From Glandiceps talaboti (lineage: Eukaryota; Hemichordata; Enteropneusta; Spengelidae): a DNA stretch of 64,000 nt. The stretch spans positions 6,551,994 to 6,615,993 of the forward strand of contig NC_135552.1 of assembly GCF_964340395.1 (NCBI RefSeq), read 5' to 3'. Below, one piece after another: positions 45,901 to 59,399 of this stretch (position 1 is the stretch's first letter; each line of letters starts with the position of its first letter). Made by a program: the position numbers and the translations under genes. The notes beneath the pieces are model-generated. The model made no database searches. It saw only the letters and a program-made list of their open reading frames with translations, and was not told where the DNA came from.

Positions 45901-48900
45901 CTGGAGAAAAATGTTCAACATACTTCGATTTCAAGGGAAGTAGACACTTGAATAATGTTTGTTTGTTTATTACCTATCTGAAAAAGTTATCTATGGATTT
46001 TAATGACGGCTACAAATAACAACGGATTGTTACAAATCCGTGACAATAGCGTCGAACTCTTAAAGCTTCTGCAACTCCAACACTACATAACACAAGCAAT
46101 ACTTTCATCCCTCATTTTGCTTTGTATTTTTGAAGATTCAAGGATTGTTACTAGACTGTGGCACTCTTACTTGTTTCATTTCACAGAATTCGAAGAAATG
46201 CTTGAAAAGATGAACATTGGCACAGGTGATGATGACCATGGTCACGCACACAGCCACGTACAGAAGAGAAGCATAGCTGATATGAGTTATGATCACGTGA
46301 TAACAAAACTAAGCAGTAATAAACGGACTGTGAGGGCGGTAGACGACCATGACCATGACCATGACCATGATGTCGTATCTGTCGATGAGGTATGCAAATC
46401 TTGTATAATATTAATGTTTAACTTCTATATGACGTCACTTCAATTGACTCCCGCCATTATTAGCTATTCAAGATACTGAAATAATGATAAACAAGAACTT
46501 GGACTTGTTGATGTTGTCTATATTCACGTTATTTAATATTGTTATAGACACCAGAATTGTTGCCTCATGCCCTTGGTTTGAGTATGCTTAATAAAGTAGA
46601 TAATGTGAGTACCTTTTGAATGTGCTGCAAAATTTACAACCAAAACGTGTAAAACCAGCTTGTACCCCTTGAATGTATATGTTTGAAAGTGTTGCGTACG
46701 TACGTTTGATTGATTGATTGATTGATTTTTATTACCTGTACAAGAAATAATTACAGATCACTTGGGAAGAAAATATTTATACACAATTTATACAGGCAAT
46801 AGGAGTCAGAAAATAGCTTAAAGTAACCGTGCAATGCCGTCGAAATTTACAGATCTGATGTTTCTCTTCGACAGTTGCTACTTTTGTTGTTTTTGACGGG
46901 ATTGGGGTACTTTTGAACATGTCTTGGGTCATGAGGGAGTCTGTAATTAAGGAAATCCTTGTTGATAGGTATAAGCATACATTTAATAATAACACAAATA
47001 TCCTTCCAACTTGTGCGATACAGAGCTGCATGTATCGTACCATTGGTTTTTGACTTTGTAAAGATGGAACTGCAATATTACATTTGTGTGTAACTAAAAA
47101 AAGCTCAAAGAAAATCACCACAACTCAAGGTCAAATATAATGTTACAATTATCGCAGATATTTATCCCTACACAGATATCGATCTCTTTGGTACATGCAA
47201 AAGATGTAGTCTTTTAATTCCAGTCGTGCGTTACTAAAAATCCTATATTTTAATAACATCTTGACGATCATCAGGCTGCTAATCCGTCTTTTCTTTTTTT
47301 TCAGTGTTTTGGGGCCGACGAATTGATGGATATTTATGACGTTAACGAAACAGAGGGTATTGGCAGAACGAAATTCGTTGAAATGTGCCCATCATTGGTC
47401 CAGCAAATAGTTTCAGATGCATGCGTGGAGCCAGTTACAGACATCTCACCAGCTTCTGCAATAAGTAAGTACTTGTTTGTATTTGTTGTTATGCAGGGAT
47501 GGGGGTGGGGGTGGGTCGACTCGTTGAACATAGCGCAAGCTTTTATTTGAGCAACTTGAATAATAGAGATCTATACCCGCATTGGAAAGGAGAATATACT
47601 GTCGACTAAATCTAAAAGTAATTTGAAAATACTAATCTAAAAGCAATTTGAATTTGAGAAGGTTTAACATACACAGGAAAAGTACACTTAGCATTTAGCA
47701 CATTAAATATATTACTGGAGCTGTGATTTAATGATTGTTCCATTTTTGTTGTTATTTACATCTACAGTGTATCTATGGGGCACACTTATTGTGCTATTTA
47801 TTAGTCTAATGGCATTGCTGGGTATTATGTTGATCCCATTGGTCAGTAAGGTCTCCTATCACAGAGTTATGCAAACTATGATTGCATTGGCTGTTGGAAC
47901 GATGCTGTCAGATGCACTGTTACATCTAATACCAGAAGTAAGAATGGAACTCTGTAAATCGTAAAATCAAAGTAGAAGAAGTAAATGATCAAATGAAATC
48001 AGTTCAAGTTTATCAAATCACAATATATCATCTATCAAATCTTACTTCAATAATGTCAAATTACATATGTAATTAAAATCGAATCCATTCATGTCAAATA
48101 TTTCAAGTCGGTTTACTTTAAATATTTTAAATCCATTAACATTAAATGTTTCAAATCATTCTATGTCAACTATTTCAAATTAAGCGATTGATGTCCAATA
48201 TTTAAAATCAATTCATGTCAAATATTTTAAAATCTATTCATGACATCAAATATTTCAAATTGATTCACATCAAATCAATTTGTATCATATTTACATGACA
48301 GTAATTTTAGTCTGGTCACATTTTGATACCATTCGTTGCCATGCCTACCAATTCATATGCTATATCAAATACTATAAACTATATATACTTCCTTAATATC
48401 ATCTGACAGGCACTGGGTTTACATGGGCATTCAGAAACCGATCACAGCGATGACGGCGATGATAGAACTGACTTGTGGAAGATGACAACCGTTCTGGGCT
48501 CTGCTTATGGTTTTTACCTCTTGGAGAGGATCATGGGATTGGTGTCTGGTCATTTGAATAAATCTAAGGTATTTTCAGATTGATCATGTGCCTTGTCGTT
48601 ACAAAGCTATGGTGTGGAATATTATAGAAGATGTAGTAAAAGTATCTCTACAATGAATTAGTACTTGTAAATTGCTGAGAAAACACATGAGATTTGTTGA
48701 ATCTGGTGTGTGTGTGTGTGTGTGTGTCTGTCTGTCTGTCTGTCTGTGGTTGTGTTCATATATGTTTGAAGAGAGTGGAGAGGGAGATTAGTACATATAC
48801 ACACATACATACATACATATGCATACATACATACAAAAATGATACATACATATATACACACATACATATATACATGACAGACATACACACATACATACAT

Positions 48901-51900
48901 AAATACATACACACACATACATACATACATACATGTACATACATACATACATACATATGACATACATACATACAATTGACAGACAGACAGTCACATATGG
49001 AGAGTGTGAGTGCCACACAATTTCTAGTCCATTAATGTTAATTGTTGAAAATTTCCTTAGTTCCGGAAAAGTTGGTAAAAATCTTGGATTTGAAGTGTTC
49101 ATACCGTACAGAATTTTGTGTACTGGATACAGTCATAAAAATAAACACAACTTATGTTTCTAACACACTGTTAACAATACCATATCTAATGAATGCAGAA
49201 AACTCATGTTGTGTCAAGACAACATCAAGGAAAAATCATTGATAAATGAAATCATTGGAGTAATTTGTGTTGTTAATTTGATCAGATTGATCCTGAAGCA
49301 GTCACCGGTACAAGTACTCACGGTCATGGATCACATCATCACCACAGTCATACTATTAAACCAGAAATATCAACATCGTCAAACAAGAATGAAAAGGAAG
49401 TCAGCAACTCACAGATGGAACTTGTAAGTTTTGAACAATGTTGTAACTATACATCTTTGTAGAAATGCTGAGTTGACTCAACAGTGAAATAAAAATTGTG
49501 TATTTTGTAGGATTTGAAGAAACTTAGCTTTGAAATTGTATGGAGACTTTTCCTTTTCAATCATATAATAATCATACGAGCCACTGTTGCACTTACTTAC
49601 TATACTGAAGAAAAAAATAATTGTATACCTGGTTGGCTGGAGGTTGTAATGTGTATACTTTATTCCTATGCAGTTCGAGGCTGTTATGGATTGTATGCTT
49701 CCCTCCCCAGGGAGCTGAGGAAGTTTAAAGGGTCTGTGCGCCACTGTATATATAGATCAGTGCCAGGGGTAACAAATTGTGAGCACCTTAAGCTGTTGGG
49801 AGTACGGGCACATTATGCATTCATTTTATTATTATCATCATTGCATAAAGGACAAATAATGTCACTTCATCTTGAACAACTTTACATATGCTCTATTGCC
49901 ATCTGTCTTACTTTTCATTTGAATACGTTTAGTGTGATGCTGAAGACCAAACTGTTGCCAATGGAGATGTACACGCCAAAGAAGAAAAGAAAGACACAGG
50001 ACTGAAATCCTGTTTTACAAGTAAGCTCTTAGTCTCAGTTACCCAGACTCACACCACTTGGAACTCTTCTACAAGACATATGGGATGGTCTTGTAGGCAG
50101 AGCCCCCAGCAGTGAGAGGCTGGGTAACCAAGACTAGTAAACTTTCTATAGTGTTGTTATCGAAGTTCTGAAGAGCTAGAAGGAATTGTAACATTTCTTT
50201 TGGATTGTGTGTACTCTTCATTTCCAATCAAAATATCAAATTATATAGACACAGTGACTATTTAGAAATCGTTCATAAAACTTTCTTTTGTATCTTTTAT
50301 TTTCATTCATCATTACTAGGTTTGAACAGTATAGTAGTAATGATTATAGTTGGTGATGCCCTGCACAATCTAGCTGATGGCTTGGCTATAGGAGCCGCTC
50401 TCTGCATCGACCTGGCGTCTGGCATTTCTACTGGGATTGCCATACTGTGTCACGAGGTGCCACACGAATTAGGTTTGTAGTATAATTTGTTACCTCAAAA
50501 CTTTCAGTTAATTGACAGTCTTGGTCATTATACAGCACATTTTCTTTTCTATTCACTGCAATTCAATCTTGTCAACTTTCTCCAAAACAAAACTTGTAGA
50601 AGATTAAGCTGGGATTGTCAAATTGTTCATGATCAATGTTTTCACATTAAAAAAACCCTCAGGTCCATTTGATTGTACTTAATAACCACAACAGAAACAC
50701 TTTCTTTCTCCATCAAAAAATATTTGCATCAAGAGTTATTGATTGTGCTTACTTCCTCTTTGAAGGGGAACAGCAAGCCAACAAATAGATGTATTTTCAG
50801 AAACTCTGGATTTTGGAGAGGCATGTCATGATCCTGACGTGAGGTAAATTTTGCGTGATTGTCAAAAACACTGAATTAAAGCTCTACACTGTACAATGGG
50901 AGTTATTCATTACATACACCCTGAATATTCATAACTATTTATCTAAAAGGTAGTAAGCACTTAGGAGTCATAAATATTCAATGTGCATCTAATGAATATG
51001 TATATCTGCTAAATTCCATGAAGCAATGGTTGATCAGTATTAGAACAAACATAGGGGAAACAGATTTTTCGATTTTGTGTTACTTAATGGCTATCACACA
51101 AATTTTATGTGGGTGTGAATTCATGAACTCATGAACTCATGTGACTGTCCAGAACCCAAAGTTTATGAAAATACCTTTTATTTAATGAAGCTGTGTTCCT
51201 TTGTATAATTCAAAGAACTATCTTTGATAATCAATATGTTTTCTATACTGTCACAGGTGGCTTTGCCCTGCTTGTATCAAGTGGCCTATCACACAGAGTA
51301 GCGATTGCTTGGAACTTCTTCTGTGCATGTTGTGCTTTCATTGGCCTTTACATAGGTTTGGCTGTAGGGAGCATAGCTGGTGCGTCAGAATGGATCTTGG
51401 CAGTGACAGCCGGCATGTTTCTCTACGTGGCTTTGGTTGACATGGTAGGTATATTCAGATACAGACTTTTACTCTAAGACACAAAAGGTGTGTAATTGCA
51501 ATGTTAGCAAACAACGAACACAGTTCGAGTCCATCATCGTAAAAATAACAGACATTTATGCAGTAACAGTAGAACCCCTTCCTCCTTGATCCCCCTTTTT
51601 TAAAAACAATGAACCACCAAAGACTCTACAACAATACCTTTTACCTATCAATACAGTCTCATTATTAGTAGATACCGATTTGAAGTAAAAGCACACAAAT
51701 TTACACAAGTGGATATTGACCATATTTTGGTAATACTTTTGGTGACTGTTCAACTGATGAGATCAAGCAATAACATGATGGAACTTAGTCACATTTATAC
51801 TATAACATTGAAGTATTGCAACGAGGTGAATGATATCATCAACTATATATTTATACACCAGTGGTAATGCTGCTGATGAAACATCACATTAAAACCATGT

Positions 51901-52190
51901 ATGACCATTGCCTTTCAGCCGCTGTAATAATTTGTTCTTGAAAGTTTAGCCACAATTATAACATTCAAATTTACGAAACGATACTAATTTTCTGAAGTTC
52001 TGGTGTTTTTTTTGCTTGCTGATATCCTCCTCCCTCTTTCTATCAGATGCCAGAACTATTGTCCCCTGGTACAACAACAGAACCATGGACCATATTTGGA
52101 TTTCAAAATATTGGATTTTTAGTTGGTTTCACCATCATCCTACTGTTAGCATACTATGAGGAGGACATACGTGTAGGAACCGGGATTTAA
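42938..52190 (+). CDS. ZIP-family zinc transporter, ZIP4/ZIP12-like, copy B (725 aa, 12 exons)
   Basis: Paralogue of the gene at 13,857. Exons: 42938-43204, 43596-43886, 45514-45730, 46187-46389, 47305-47464, 47768-47937, 48410-48568, 49286-49423, 49933-50020, 50320-50472, 51257-51444, 52047-52190. All splice sites and phases are the same as in copy A. It differs mainly in the ectodomain: [20 protein letters not shown] against the more changed copy A version, and four His-Asp repeats instead of six in exon 4. The transmembrane core keeps HNLADG and HEVPHELG, again followed by Gly rather than Asp. Few substitutions occur there ([27 protein letters not shown]). No stop or frameshift is seen, so both copies probably make protein. 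Confidence 0.93.
44627..45345 (+). repeat. AGCAAC minisatellite in intron 2 of gene B
   Basis: About seven degenerate units starting CCTAGCAACAAGACCACGCC, with spacers of CACGTATATTGCAAAGAT type. One or more units have been gained relative to copy A. Confidence 0.8.
46706..46829 (-). mobile_element. Short LINE 3'-end fragment in intron 4 of gene B
   Basis: A (TGAT)n run joined to TTTTTATTACCTGTACAAG is present in copy B but not at the matching place in copy A (around 17,500-17,560). A short tandem tail beside a small unique block is the usual look of a heavily truncated LINE or SINE on the minus strand. Confidence 0.55.
48060..48290 (+). repeat. AT-rich minisatellite in intron 6 of gene B
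   Basis: Degenerate CATGTCAAATATTTCAAAT units, matching the copy A array. Confidence 0.7.
48702..48990 (+). repeat. Microsatellite cluster in intron 7 of gene B
   Basis: Short GT and CTGT runs and interrupted ATAC runs, contracted relative to 19,497-19,915. Confidence 0.95.
49640..49820 (+). repeat. Dispersed repeat in intron 8, copy B
   Basis: Counterpart of 20,535-20,720, with CCCAGGGAGCTGAGGAAG and AGATCAGTGCCAGGGGTAA. Confidence 0.55.
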
Positions 52191-53300
52191 TGATGATTGT
52201 TGGACATCACAGGAGTCTTCAAAAAGGACTAAACAAGACACGCGCATGGAATTATGTACCTGCTATATGTCATATAACCTGAAAATGCTTGAAATGAAGT
52301 GTATAGACATGTAAGAATTACTTTATATATACCGTCAATGTATTGAAGACAGTGTAACTGTTTTCTAAACATTATATTAACTGATTACTGGGTTTACATG
52401 TTGCAGTTTGCTGCCGGTTAATAGCTATTTGCAGAAAATACATTTATAGGGTGAAATTCGTCGAAGATTCAAGCAGTTTTGTTCTGAATAACTACTGAGA
52501 AAATGCATTTATTCAATATCCAATAACCTTCTCTGTAATGCAATATATCACATACTCATGACTTTATGTATACAATGCATTATACTCAAAGGCTTACTAT
52601 TCTTTCCCCCTAGTATCATGAGAAGGGGTGACTGATGTTTGAGGGCGTCCTGTCATGGCGTACCTTACATATTCTATGCAAACTTTTTGCAAATGTAAGA
52701 TGTGTTTTTCATAAGAGGGAGATGTTTGAGACTATGTACCTTCACTTCTATTATGAAACCTATTTATGGATTAGAGATAAGTGCTACTACAGTGTAAGGC
52801 TGTGGTCAGCATTAACGGGGTGGGGTGGGGTGGGGATGTTCATGAAAAATTGGAGGTTTAAAGGGGGACCCTCAAATAAAGCTTGAAAAGGGTGAGGGTG
52901 TCTGTGTGTGTATTTTTTGCACGTTCAATGGTAGAGACACACAGGCAGATAATATCACTGAAGAGTAAGATTGGGCTATGAAACATTTTTGTTTTCAATT
53001 AAGGGGCCATGAAAATCCATGAAGGCTGTGATTTATTACTCAATGAGCTTAATGACTATTTTCTTGCTTCCCTCATACTATTAGGAAATATGCATACTTG
53101 TCCAAAGTGAACTCAACATATGATTTGCTTTTGTTATTTGTAGATTAATAAAGATTCATTCATTCATTCACTCATGCAATCTTTGACTTCTCTTACTAAA
53201 TCAAAGCTGCAGTATTAGAGTCTGACTGGGCCTAGTGCCTAATCACTACATTCACTTTGTTTTGAGTTCATGACATATTGTACATTAGAATTTCTCATAC
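52191..53300 (+). other. 3' UTR and flank of transporter gene B
   Basis: Retains about 185 bp (52,447-52,633) that are missing at the LINE insertion in copy A. It has a GGGGT run near 52,817. At 53,142 homology to copy A stops; ATTAATAAAGATTCATTCAT after it resembles the end of a retroelement with a short ATTC tail. No gene is seen. Confidence 0.5.
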
Positions 53301-53309
53301 AGTAACGCT

Positions 53310-53590
53310 GCAACATGTTCAACTTGGTAAATTGTCCATGGGCCACTCAAAGAGCACCCTCAACCTTTGACTTGGTAAATTGTATATTTGCTACTCAAAC
53401 AGCGCCACCAATGTTCAATGTGGTAAACTGTCAATTTGCTGCTCACATAGCATCTGCAACATGGTAAATGGCCAATTTGTTTTTCAAACAACGCCCTCAA
53501 CCATCAACAGTATATGGTAAATTGTGCCTTTGCTCCCCAACAGTGTCCTCAATCAACCATCAACTTGGTAAAATGTTCTCTGGGATGTCC
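53310..53590 (+). repeat. Minisatellite overlapping the 3' end of the EOLA-like gene
   Basis: About five degenerate units of 50-65 bp with the pattern CAACTTGGTAAATTGT, TTTGCTACTCAAACAGCGCC and CTCAACC. The unit nearest the gene (CAACTTGGTAAAATGTTCTC) encodes the last residues and stop codon of the minus-strand gene. Confidence 0.75.
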
Positions 53591-54996
53591 ACTTTCCAAA
53601 CTCCCCTTTGGCCCCTACATGTCAACGGTTTTAGTAACCATTTAGGATTGTGGATTCTTGTTAGGTATTTTTCATCTAGTGGTCTGAGAATAGCCTGTCT
53701 TTCTAAGTCTTGTTTTTCATCTTCACTCACACTTTGTGATTCATATTGCCATGATTCTCCCACCGTAAAGATACCTGTAACAAAACATTTAATTCACTAA
53801 TAATATCTCAAGACATCTATTATTTAATTGAGGCACCATATGTGAGTACTGTCTGAGAAGTAACATGCTAACCAATTTACACACAACATACTTTTGATGA
53901 GCTAAGAGCATTCGACTGCAAACTGTCAGTCTTGTTCACTTGTGATAGAGGGCGCTGTTGATAGCTGAGCGCTTTTGACTGCAAACTGTCAGTCTTGTTC
54001 ACTCATGATAGATGGCTCTATTTGTGATCATGTCACAAGGTGAATTTAACTACTTAGTTAACATCATATTGTCAATGAATCCATATTCGTGACAATCATC
54101 ACATAAATAGTGGTATTGGATCACAAATATAAATTGACGATGTAATTGCGTGCCAATTAGTGACTTACAATGGGAAGACAGGGTGCAGTTGAATGGTGAA
54201 AATAAAACAGACTTGTATTGAGGAGATGTCACTGATTTTGAACACCGATTGGATATATTATAAATGAAAAGCTATATGAACAAAATAGCCAATAAAGTGC
54301 CTGTCGATGTTTGAAGGATCACTAAATGGCTTGCCCTGTTGTTCACATGACTTATTTTGTTACTAACGCTATATTTGCATTTCAGACAGCTTCAAGTCTA
54401 TCACCTGACAGGTATGGCACTTAGCCTGTTCACTTTGCTGTTGTGTTACATGTCGTGTCGCATAGTCCTCGCTGGATATGTTGGATACGAGAGCTATGAG
54501 GTATAACAGCTAATGATTTAACATAACAGCACAGTGAACATTCTACAGAAGACAGGCTGTAGGGCTAAACAAAATTGGCATGCCTAATAATCTCTGGGCT
54601 AGTATTTCATTGGATCAATTTTGTATAAATCATCAAATTAAATATTTTACCTGCAATGACGCCTTTTCCGTGTCTTTTCCCATTTTCCAAAACTTCTGAT
54701 ATTTCCACTTCTTCCATTCCCTTTTCCATCAAGATATCCTTCCATTCTGTACCTTCCCACTCATTCCATGCTATTTGGATAGCTACCTTTTGATTTTCCA
54801 AGTTTTTGAAAATCTGAGTCCATCTTGTTTCTACAGTTTTCAAACCATCTAAAATGAACCCAGCATACGGCTGTCTGGCAGAAATACAAGGAAATGTTTG
54901 GGTTGGTAATTTACTTTCAACACCATTGTCTTCATTCTCCTGTTGAATGTTTCGGGTACCATGTTGACCATACTTCTTTCTTTTTGATTTAGGCAT
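53560..54996 (-). CDS. EOLA-like ASCH-domain protein (186 aa, two coding exons)
   Basis: Coding exons on the minus strand are 54,996-54,651 and 53,774-53,560. The first ends GGTGTCATTGCAG-like before GTAAAA; the second follows a TTTGTTACAG acceptor. The reading frame is continuous across the junction (VIAGIFTVGESWQYES). The protein has CISARQPYAGFILDGLKTVE with Arg-Trp after it, the G-x-K-x-x-E-x-R signature of ASCH domains (residues 51-58). GVIAG and a C-terminal NPKWLLKP and VWKVDIPENILP resemble vertebrate EOLA1/EOLA2. The first 30 residues are a basic extension. A TTTTATTGCAG acceptor near 55,040 suggests a 5' UTR intron. ASCH proteins bind RNA or act on modified nucleosides; the substrate here is unknown. 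The gene is single, as its region is missing from copy A. Confidence 0.85.
53895..54025. repeat. Two-unit tandem duplication in the EOLA-like intron
   Basis: GACTGCAAACTGTCAGTCTT followed by GTTCACT and TGATAGA occurs twice, about 65 bp apart. Confidence 0.75.
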
Positions 54997-55572
54997 TATT
55001 GTTGCTTACACTCATAACTCACATTCAGTCCTTTGCTTCTCTGCAATAAAATATGAACAGATGTAAGTAATATCCATGTGACATTTGGAGAATTTCTGAG
55101 ATCGTCTGGGCTCCATGCATATGTCATGCATAGGGTCTGAGATAGCTCTAGATATAATTCGCTATACAGGGGCACGTATTATTGCTTAGATTGTCGCCCT
55201 GGATTGCCGTTTTCTTAGGAAAATATCGTACGAATCCTGCTTCTACAAATGTATCAATCTCTATACTAGTAGAAATATTACTGTATTTTCCTTACAGGTA
55301 GGAATATATAGTCAAAAGGTTGTTATATTTAGTCTGTAGACCAGGGAAACAACAATCTATGAAATATTACACGGCCCTATGTACCTCCATGGTCTGAGCA
55401 CGGAGGTAACTTTCATGTCTGAGCCCCGGGTCTGAGCAGACCCTTGGCTGAGGCTGTGAGGACCTTCGAAGTTCTATGGCAAAACTTGAGTAGCTTTGGG
55501 TGTTTATGAAGTTATATATTATATAATCAGATCATAGACCTTCCTCAGTGGAGGATCTAATGGTCAGATCCA

Positions 55573-55712
55573 TGGATCCACAGCACAGGCACTCGAATCA
55601 ATGTGTATGATTTAAAAAAAAAAATTATGTATGTAAATAGTCTTATTTACTATATACTACATATATTTTTTTTAAATCATACAGATTGATTCGAATACCC
55701 GTGCTTGGATCT
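55573..55712. mobile_element. Small AT-rich fold-back element
   Basis: The inverted arms are GGATCCACAGCACAGGCACT with CGAATCAATGTGTATGATTT on the left, and AAATCATACAGATTGATTCG with AATACCCGTGCTTGGATC on the right. They surround an A/T-only core. It is non-coding and probably a MITE. It lies between the EOLA-like gene and 56 kb. Confidence 0.65.
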
Positions 55713-55878
55713 ACTATTGAGATGGTCAGATACTGCATAGATATGATATACACACTGGGTGGGGTTTCGACACATCCTCTCCCCTGTTTCAAGTTAACAT
55801 GTCGCTCGTGAGTTTTGATCGCTGAAATCTTTGATTACAAGTCATGTGAAATGAGGCGTTGACCTCTATCCGCTCAAC

Positions 55879-56146
55879 ATGCTGAACGACGAGTATGAAC
55901 AAAATCTACAACCATACATTCCCGCCGCTCACCTGTCACATTTGTATCCCGGATTTGTATCAGCTGTATCATTCAAGGTCAAAGTTCATAAGTTGCCCTC
56001 TGGAAGTAAAATTTGCATACCGCCGTATACATTTTTCATGTCAACACTCACGGCGCGGCGGTTCTGTATTTAGTGCAGTGGATTAGTTGTAAAGAGAACT
56101 TTGAGTACAGTTTTGCAGTGAATGTGATAATTACACCAAGTTCTGG
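55879..56146 (+). other. Possible first exon of an unidentified plus-strand gene
   Basis: A region of higher GC than its surroundings ends in AAGTTCTG before GTAAGT, a strong donor. An ATG at 55,879 opens 64 codons (MLNDEYEQNLQPYIPAAHLS) but the frame stops at 56,073, before the donor. If this is an exon it may be untranslated or use another donor. No family is recognised. Confidence 0.25.
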
Positions 56147-56149
56147 TAA

Positions 56150-59100
56150 GTGGCGAACAAAGTTGGTGAACTTGACTACAACTTTACTGTAAAGTAAATA
56201 TCGCGTTAATGATATTTGTTAGCGGTGTTGGTTTGTGTACGAGTTGAGTTTGCAAACTGAGAGCGAAGTGTTCGATGTTTTACTACTATATAAATAGTGC
56301 ACAAGATCTGTCAGAAGTAGGACTGTTTTTTGGCAGCTTCATACTTTACCAATTTTACATGTTATTTTACTGTCGTCTCGAGTTCGATTCTGTTGATAGT
56401 GGGATTTGTAATTATGATGTACATGACAGGTTCGCGATTATTACAGTAACAGGTCGTCCATGACATAAAACGGCAAATGGTGTGAAACCTAACATATAAA
56501 TACAATATTTATATTAGAATTGTAGCACCTCAAAACAAAAGCTTTTCATAAAATCATGTAAGAACCACAACAAACACACCAGTAATTTATTGTCAACAGA
56601 AATAATAATTATTTTCTTGCTTTCCTTCCTCAGTCCTGCATGTAAACACATATGTAATTAATAACAAGACATGGCTGACAGACGACAAAAATCTGTACTG
56701 CAGTGATTGATTTTGTTGTTGTTATTTACGACTTCATTAAAAAAAAGTTTAGATGAATTTTTCTCAATACATTTCTCAATATATCTCACAGTAACTTAAT
56801 TTTAAAATAAGTTTGGGGAATTGTGCAATTTCCACATTGAGTCGTGTGTGTAGTGACTGACTGAACTGAAGGATTTGTTGTCAGTCTGCGATTGTGACTT
56901 GTATGTAAAGTAGATCCTCATGACACCCATACAATTTCTTTTCTTTCTTGAAATTTTGGGAAAAACTTAGAAGTTGATAGATTTAAAGTTATAAATGTAA
57001 TTTTGACATGACGTGTCAAATGTATAATGTTGTTCTAAATATATCATTTCTTTTCTCTATGCTAATATTGTACATTTGTATATCATTATCAGTAAATGTG
57101 TGTGTACATGAAGGGTTCCGATTATGCTTAATTTTAGAATAGATGGGGTAGGTAGATTTTTTTTTCATGTGTGAGTGTCTAGTTCAGGTAGTTATGTTTT
57201 CTGTTGTTTTCCATATGGTCTCTGTGTTATTGGTTTCTTCTCATCAGATGTACAGCCATTACAGATTGGAAGAACAGTTTTATATTGTCTTTTTAAGTTG
57301 ATGTCAGTTTCCATATAGCCACTATGTCTAGCAAGACTTCACAATTTTCGCGATTTGATTTGATTTTTTCTCAAATACGTAAACAAAGGTTGGATTCGAC
57401 AGTGAAAAACTAGGTGGGAGTCATGTAACTGGAACCAAACAATTTTTTAGGCCTTAAAAAGATAGATAAAAGAATAGACAAAAGATAGAAAACATCAGTG
57501 TATAAATAAAACTTATCAAAATAAGTGAATAAAAAACATAATACTATTCACAAGCCAAGTTATTGTCTATGAACCATAAATATGGATTGTCATTTTAAAT
57601 CACAACCAGTGTCAATGGTTCTGTAGTTCTTGAAATATGAGTAAAAACATTACAAATTACCATTATTTTGCCAAATTTTTCAAAAATTATGCTTGAAGAG
57701 TATAATGATAGTATTTCTCAATATTTGTTATTCACTCTGGATATACGGGTTTTGTCACTACTCATTAGAGAGATGCATAGTTAAAGGCTCCTTAGAGCAC
57801 TCATTTTCAAAGGCTTAAGAAAGAAAAATGTGTACATGTATGTACTGAGGACTAATATCTAAAGAGTAAAAAAATTGAAAAAATATCCTGAAAAGGTTAA
57901 GAAAGAAACAAAAAGGTTGCTAGGGTAACTACATGTAGATAAAACATTTGTCTGGCAATTCCATTGAACCTTTTTGAAGATGTCACTCAATGATAATAAT
58001 ATGTTGATAGAGCAATTGTTTACATAACTTCAAATCCTTGTTAAACATGTTAGAGTATCTCCTTGATATGTGAAACACATTTTGTGATAGATTTATTGGT
58101 GACATGGAATACCTTCTGCATACCATCAATACTCTGGCTGTGAGTGGTATATTTATCAAGTCACAAACTGAAATGTTGCCATGGTAATGAGATCAAATTA
58201 TTGAAATTTGTCTGACTGCAGCGCTTAACTTGATTAGTGTTTTCTGAGAGAAAATATTCCACAGAATTATGTGTCTTAATTATTTTTTGATGAGGAGATA
58301 TATGACTGTGATGTGTCTGCCAGGTATTCATTTCCTGCATCATTGGGAATGCATATAGCGTATTTGTTTGTTTGTTAGCATGATATCTTAAAAAGTTACA
58401 AATGGATCTAGACAAAACTTAGTGGAAAGATTGGTAACTATATATGGCAGTTCAAATATGTAAGTGCAATTCAAAAATTCATCATTTTTTTTTATCGATC
58501 TCAAACTTTTATGTCAATCTATGGGAGGTTATGATTTCATTATTGATTGTAAACACCCAATGCCAGTGGTCAGTAGTACAAGTGTGGATGGAACACAGTT
58601 GATAAAAGTATGATTTTTAATTAGATCGATGCTTTTTTTCGTTCATAATCTTGTGAACAAATCACAGTTGGTACAACCAGTAAATTAAATCAAATTTATG
58701 ATTAAACAAAATTTTGGATGCCACAACCATTTTTAAAAATTAAATAACATTTTTTTAAAAATAAACATTTGTTGATTCATACAAACAAATGTTGATGGCA
58801 TGCCCAGTAGTTCATTAAATTGGATTTTAAATTAAATCTAATCACCTTTTCATTCAGAAGAATAAATTATGTTTCAAACAGACTAACTAAGTACAAATTA
58901 CTAGCATCAACCATTGAGGTCTGACCATTAAAAGTGCCTATTTAGCTTTTTTCCCCAAGTATTAAATTTTAAGAAATCAATTTATATTCAAATAAATTGA
59001 TACCTAAAATACATGTATGTTCATTCCAAAATGTACCAAAATGTAATTCAGTGAAATACAAAACAAATATAGCTGGAGGTCAATTCTCAAATTCATCTAT

Positions 59101-59397
59101 ATTTTACTACTTGCCAAACTCAGATGATAATGATAGTGTGAAACTGTAGGTAACTGATAAAGAAACCTTATTATAGTTTTTTAGAATAAAATTACAAAGG
59201 TAAACAGAGAAGTGAAATGTTAGGCAGGAACCCCTTGCAGGCTTGGCTTTCATTTCTGATAACATGATCAGATTCCAGAATATGAAATATAAGGAATATT
59301 CTTTAGCTAAAGAAAAGCTGAAAATTATTGACAAACAGAAATGTGTCCTAGAAGAAGACAAGGAATGGGAATATTGAGAACAGTTAGCTGAGGTTGA
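56150..59397. other. AT-rich non-coding stretch
   Basis: No gene, RNA or clear mobile element is seen. 56,841-56,965 is the last piece matching copy A (26,861-26,995) and marks the right end of the recognisable duplication. Open frames here are short and uncharacteristic. Confidence 0.6.
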
Positions 59398-59399
59398 AG

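Noticed and set aside
53142-53180. ATTAATAAAGATTCATTC-type end as proof that the whole 3.7 kb block is a transposon insertion in copy B
   Set aside because: The block contains a two-exon host-type gene with introns, and homology to copy A resumes after it; at most a short retroelement end lies at its left edge.
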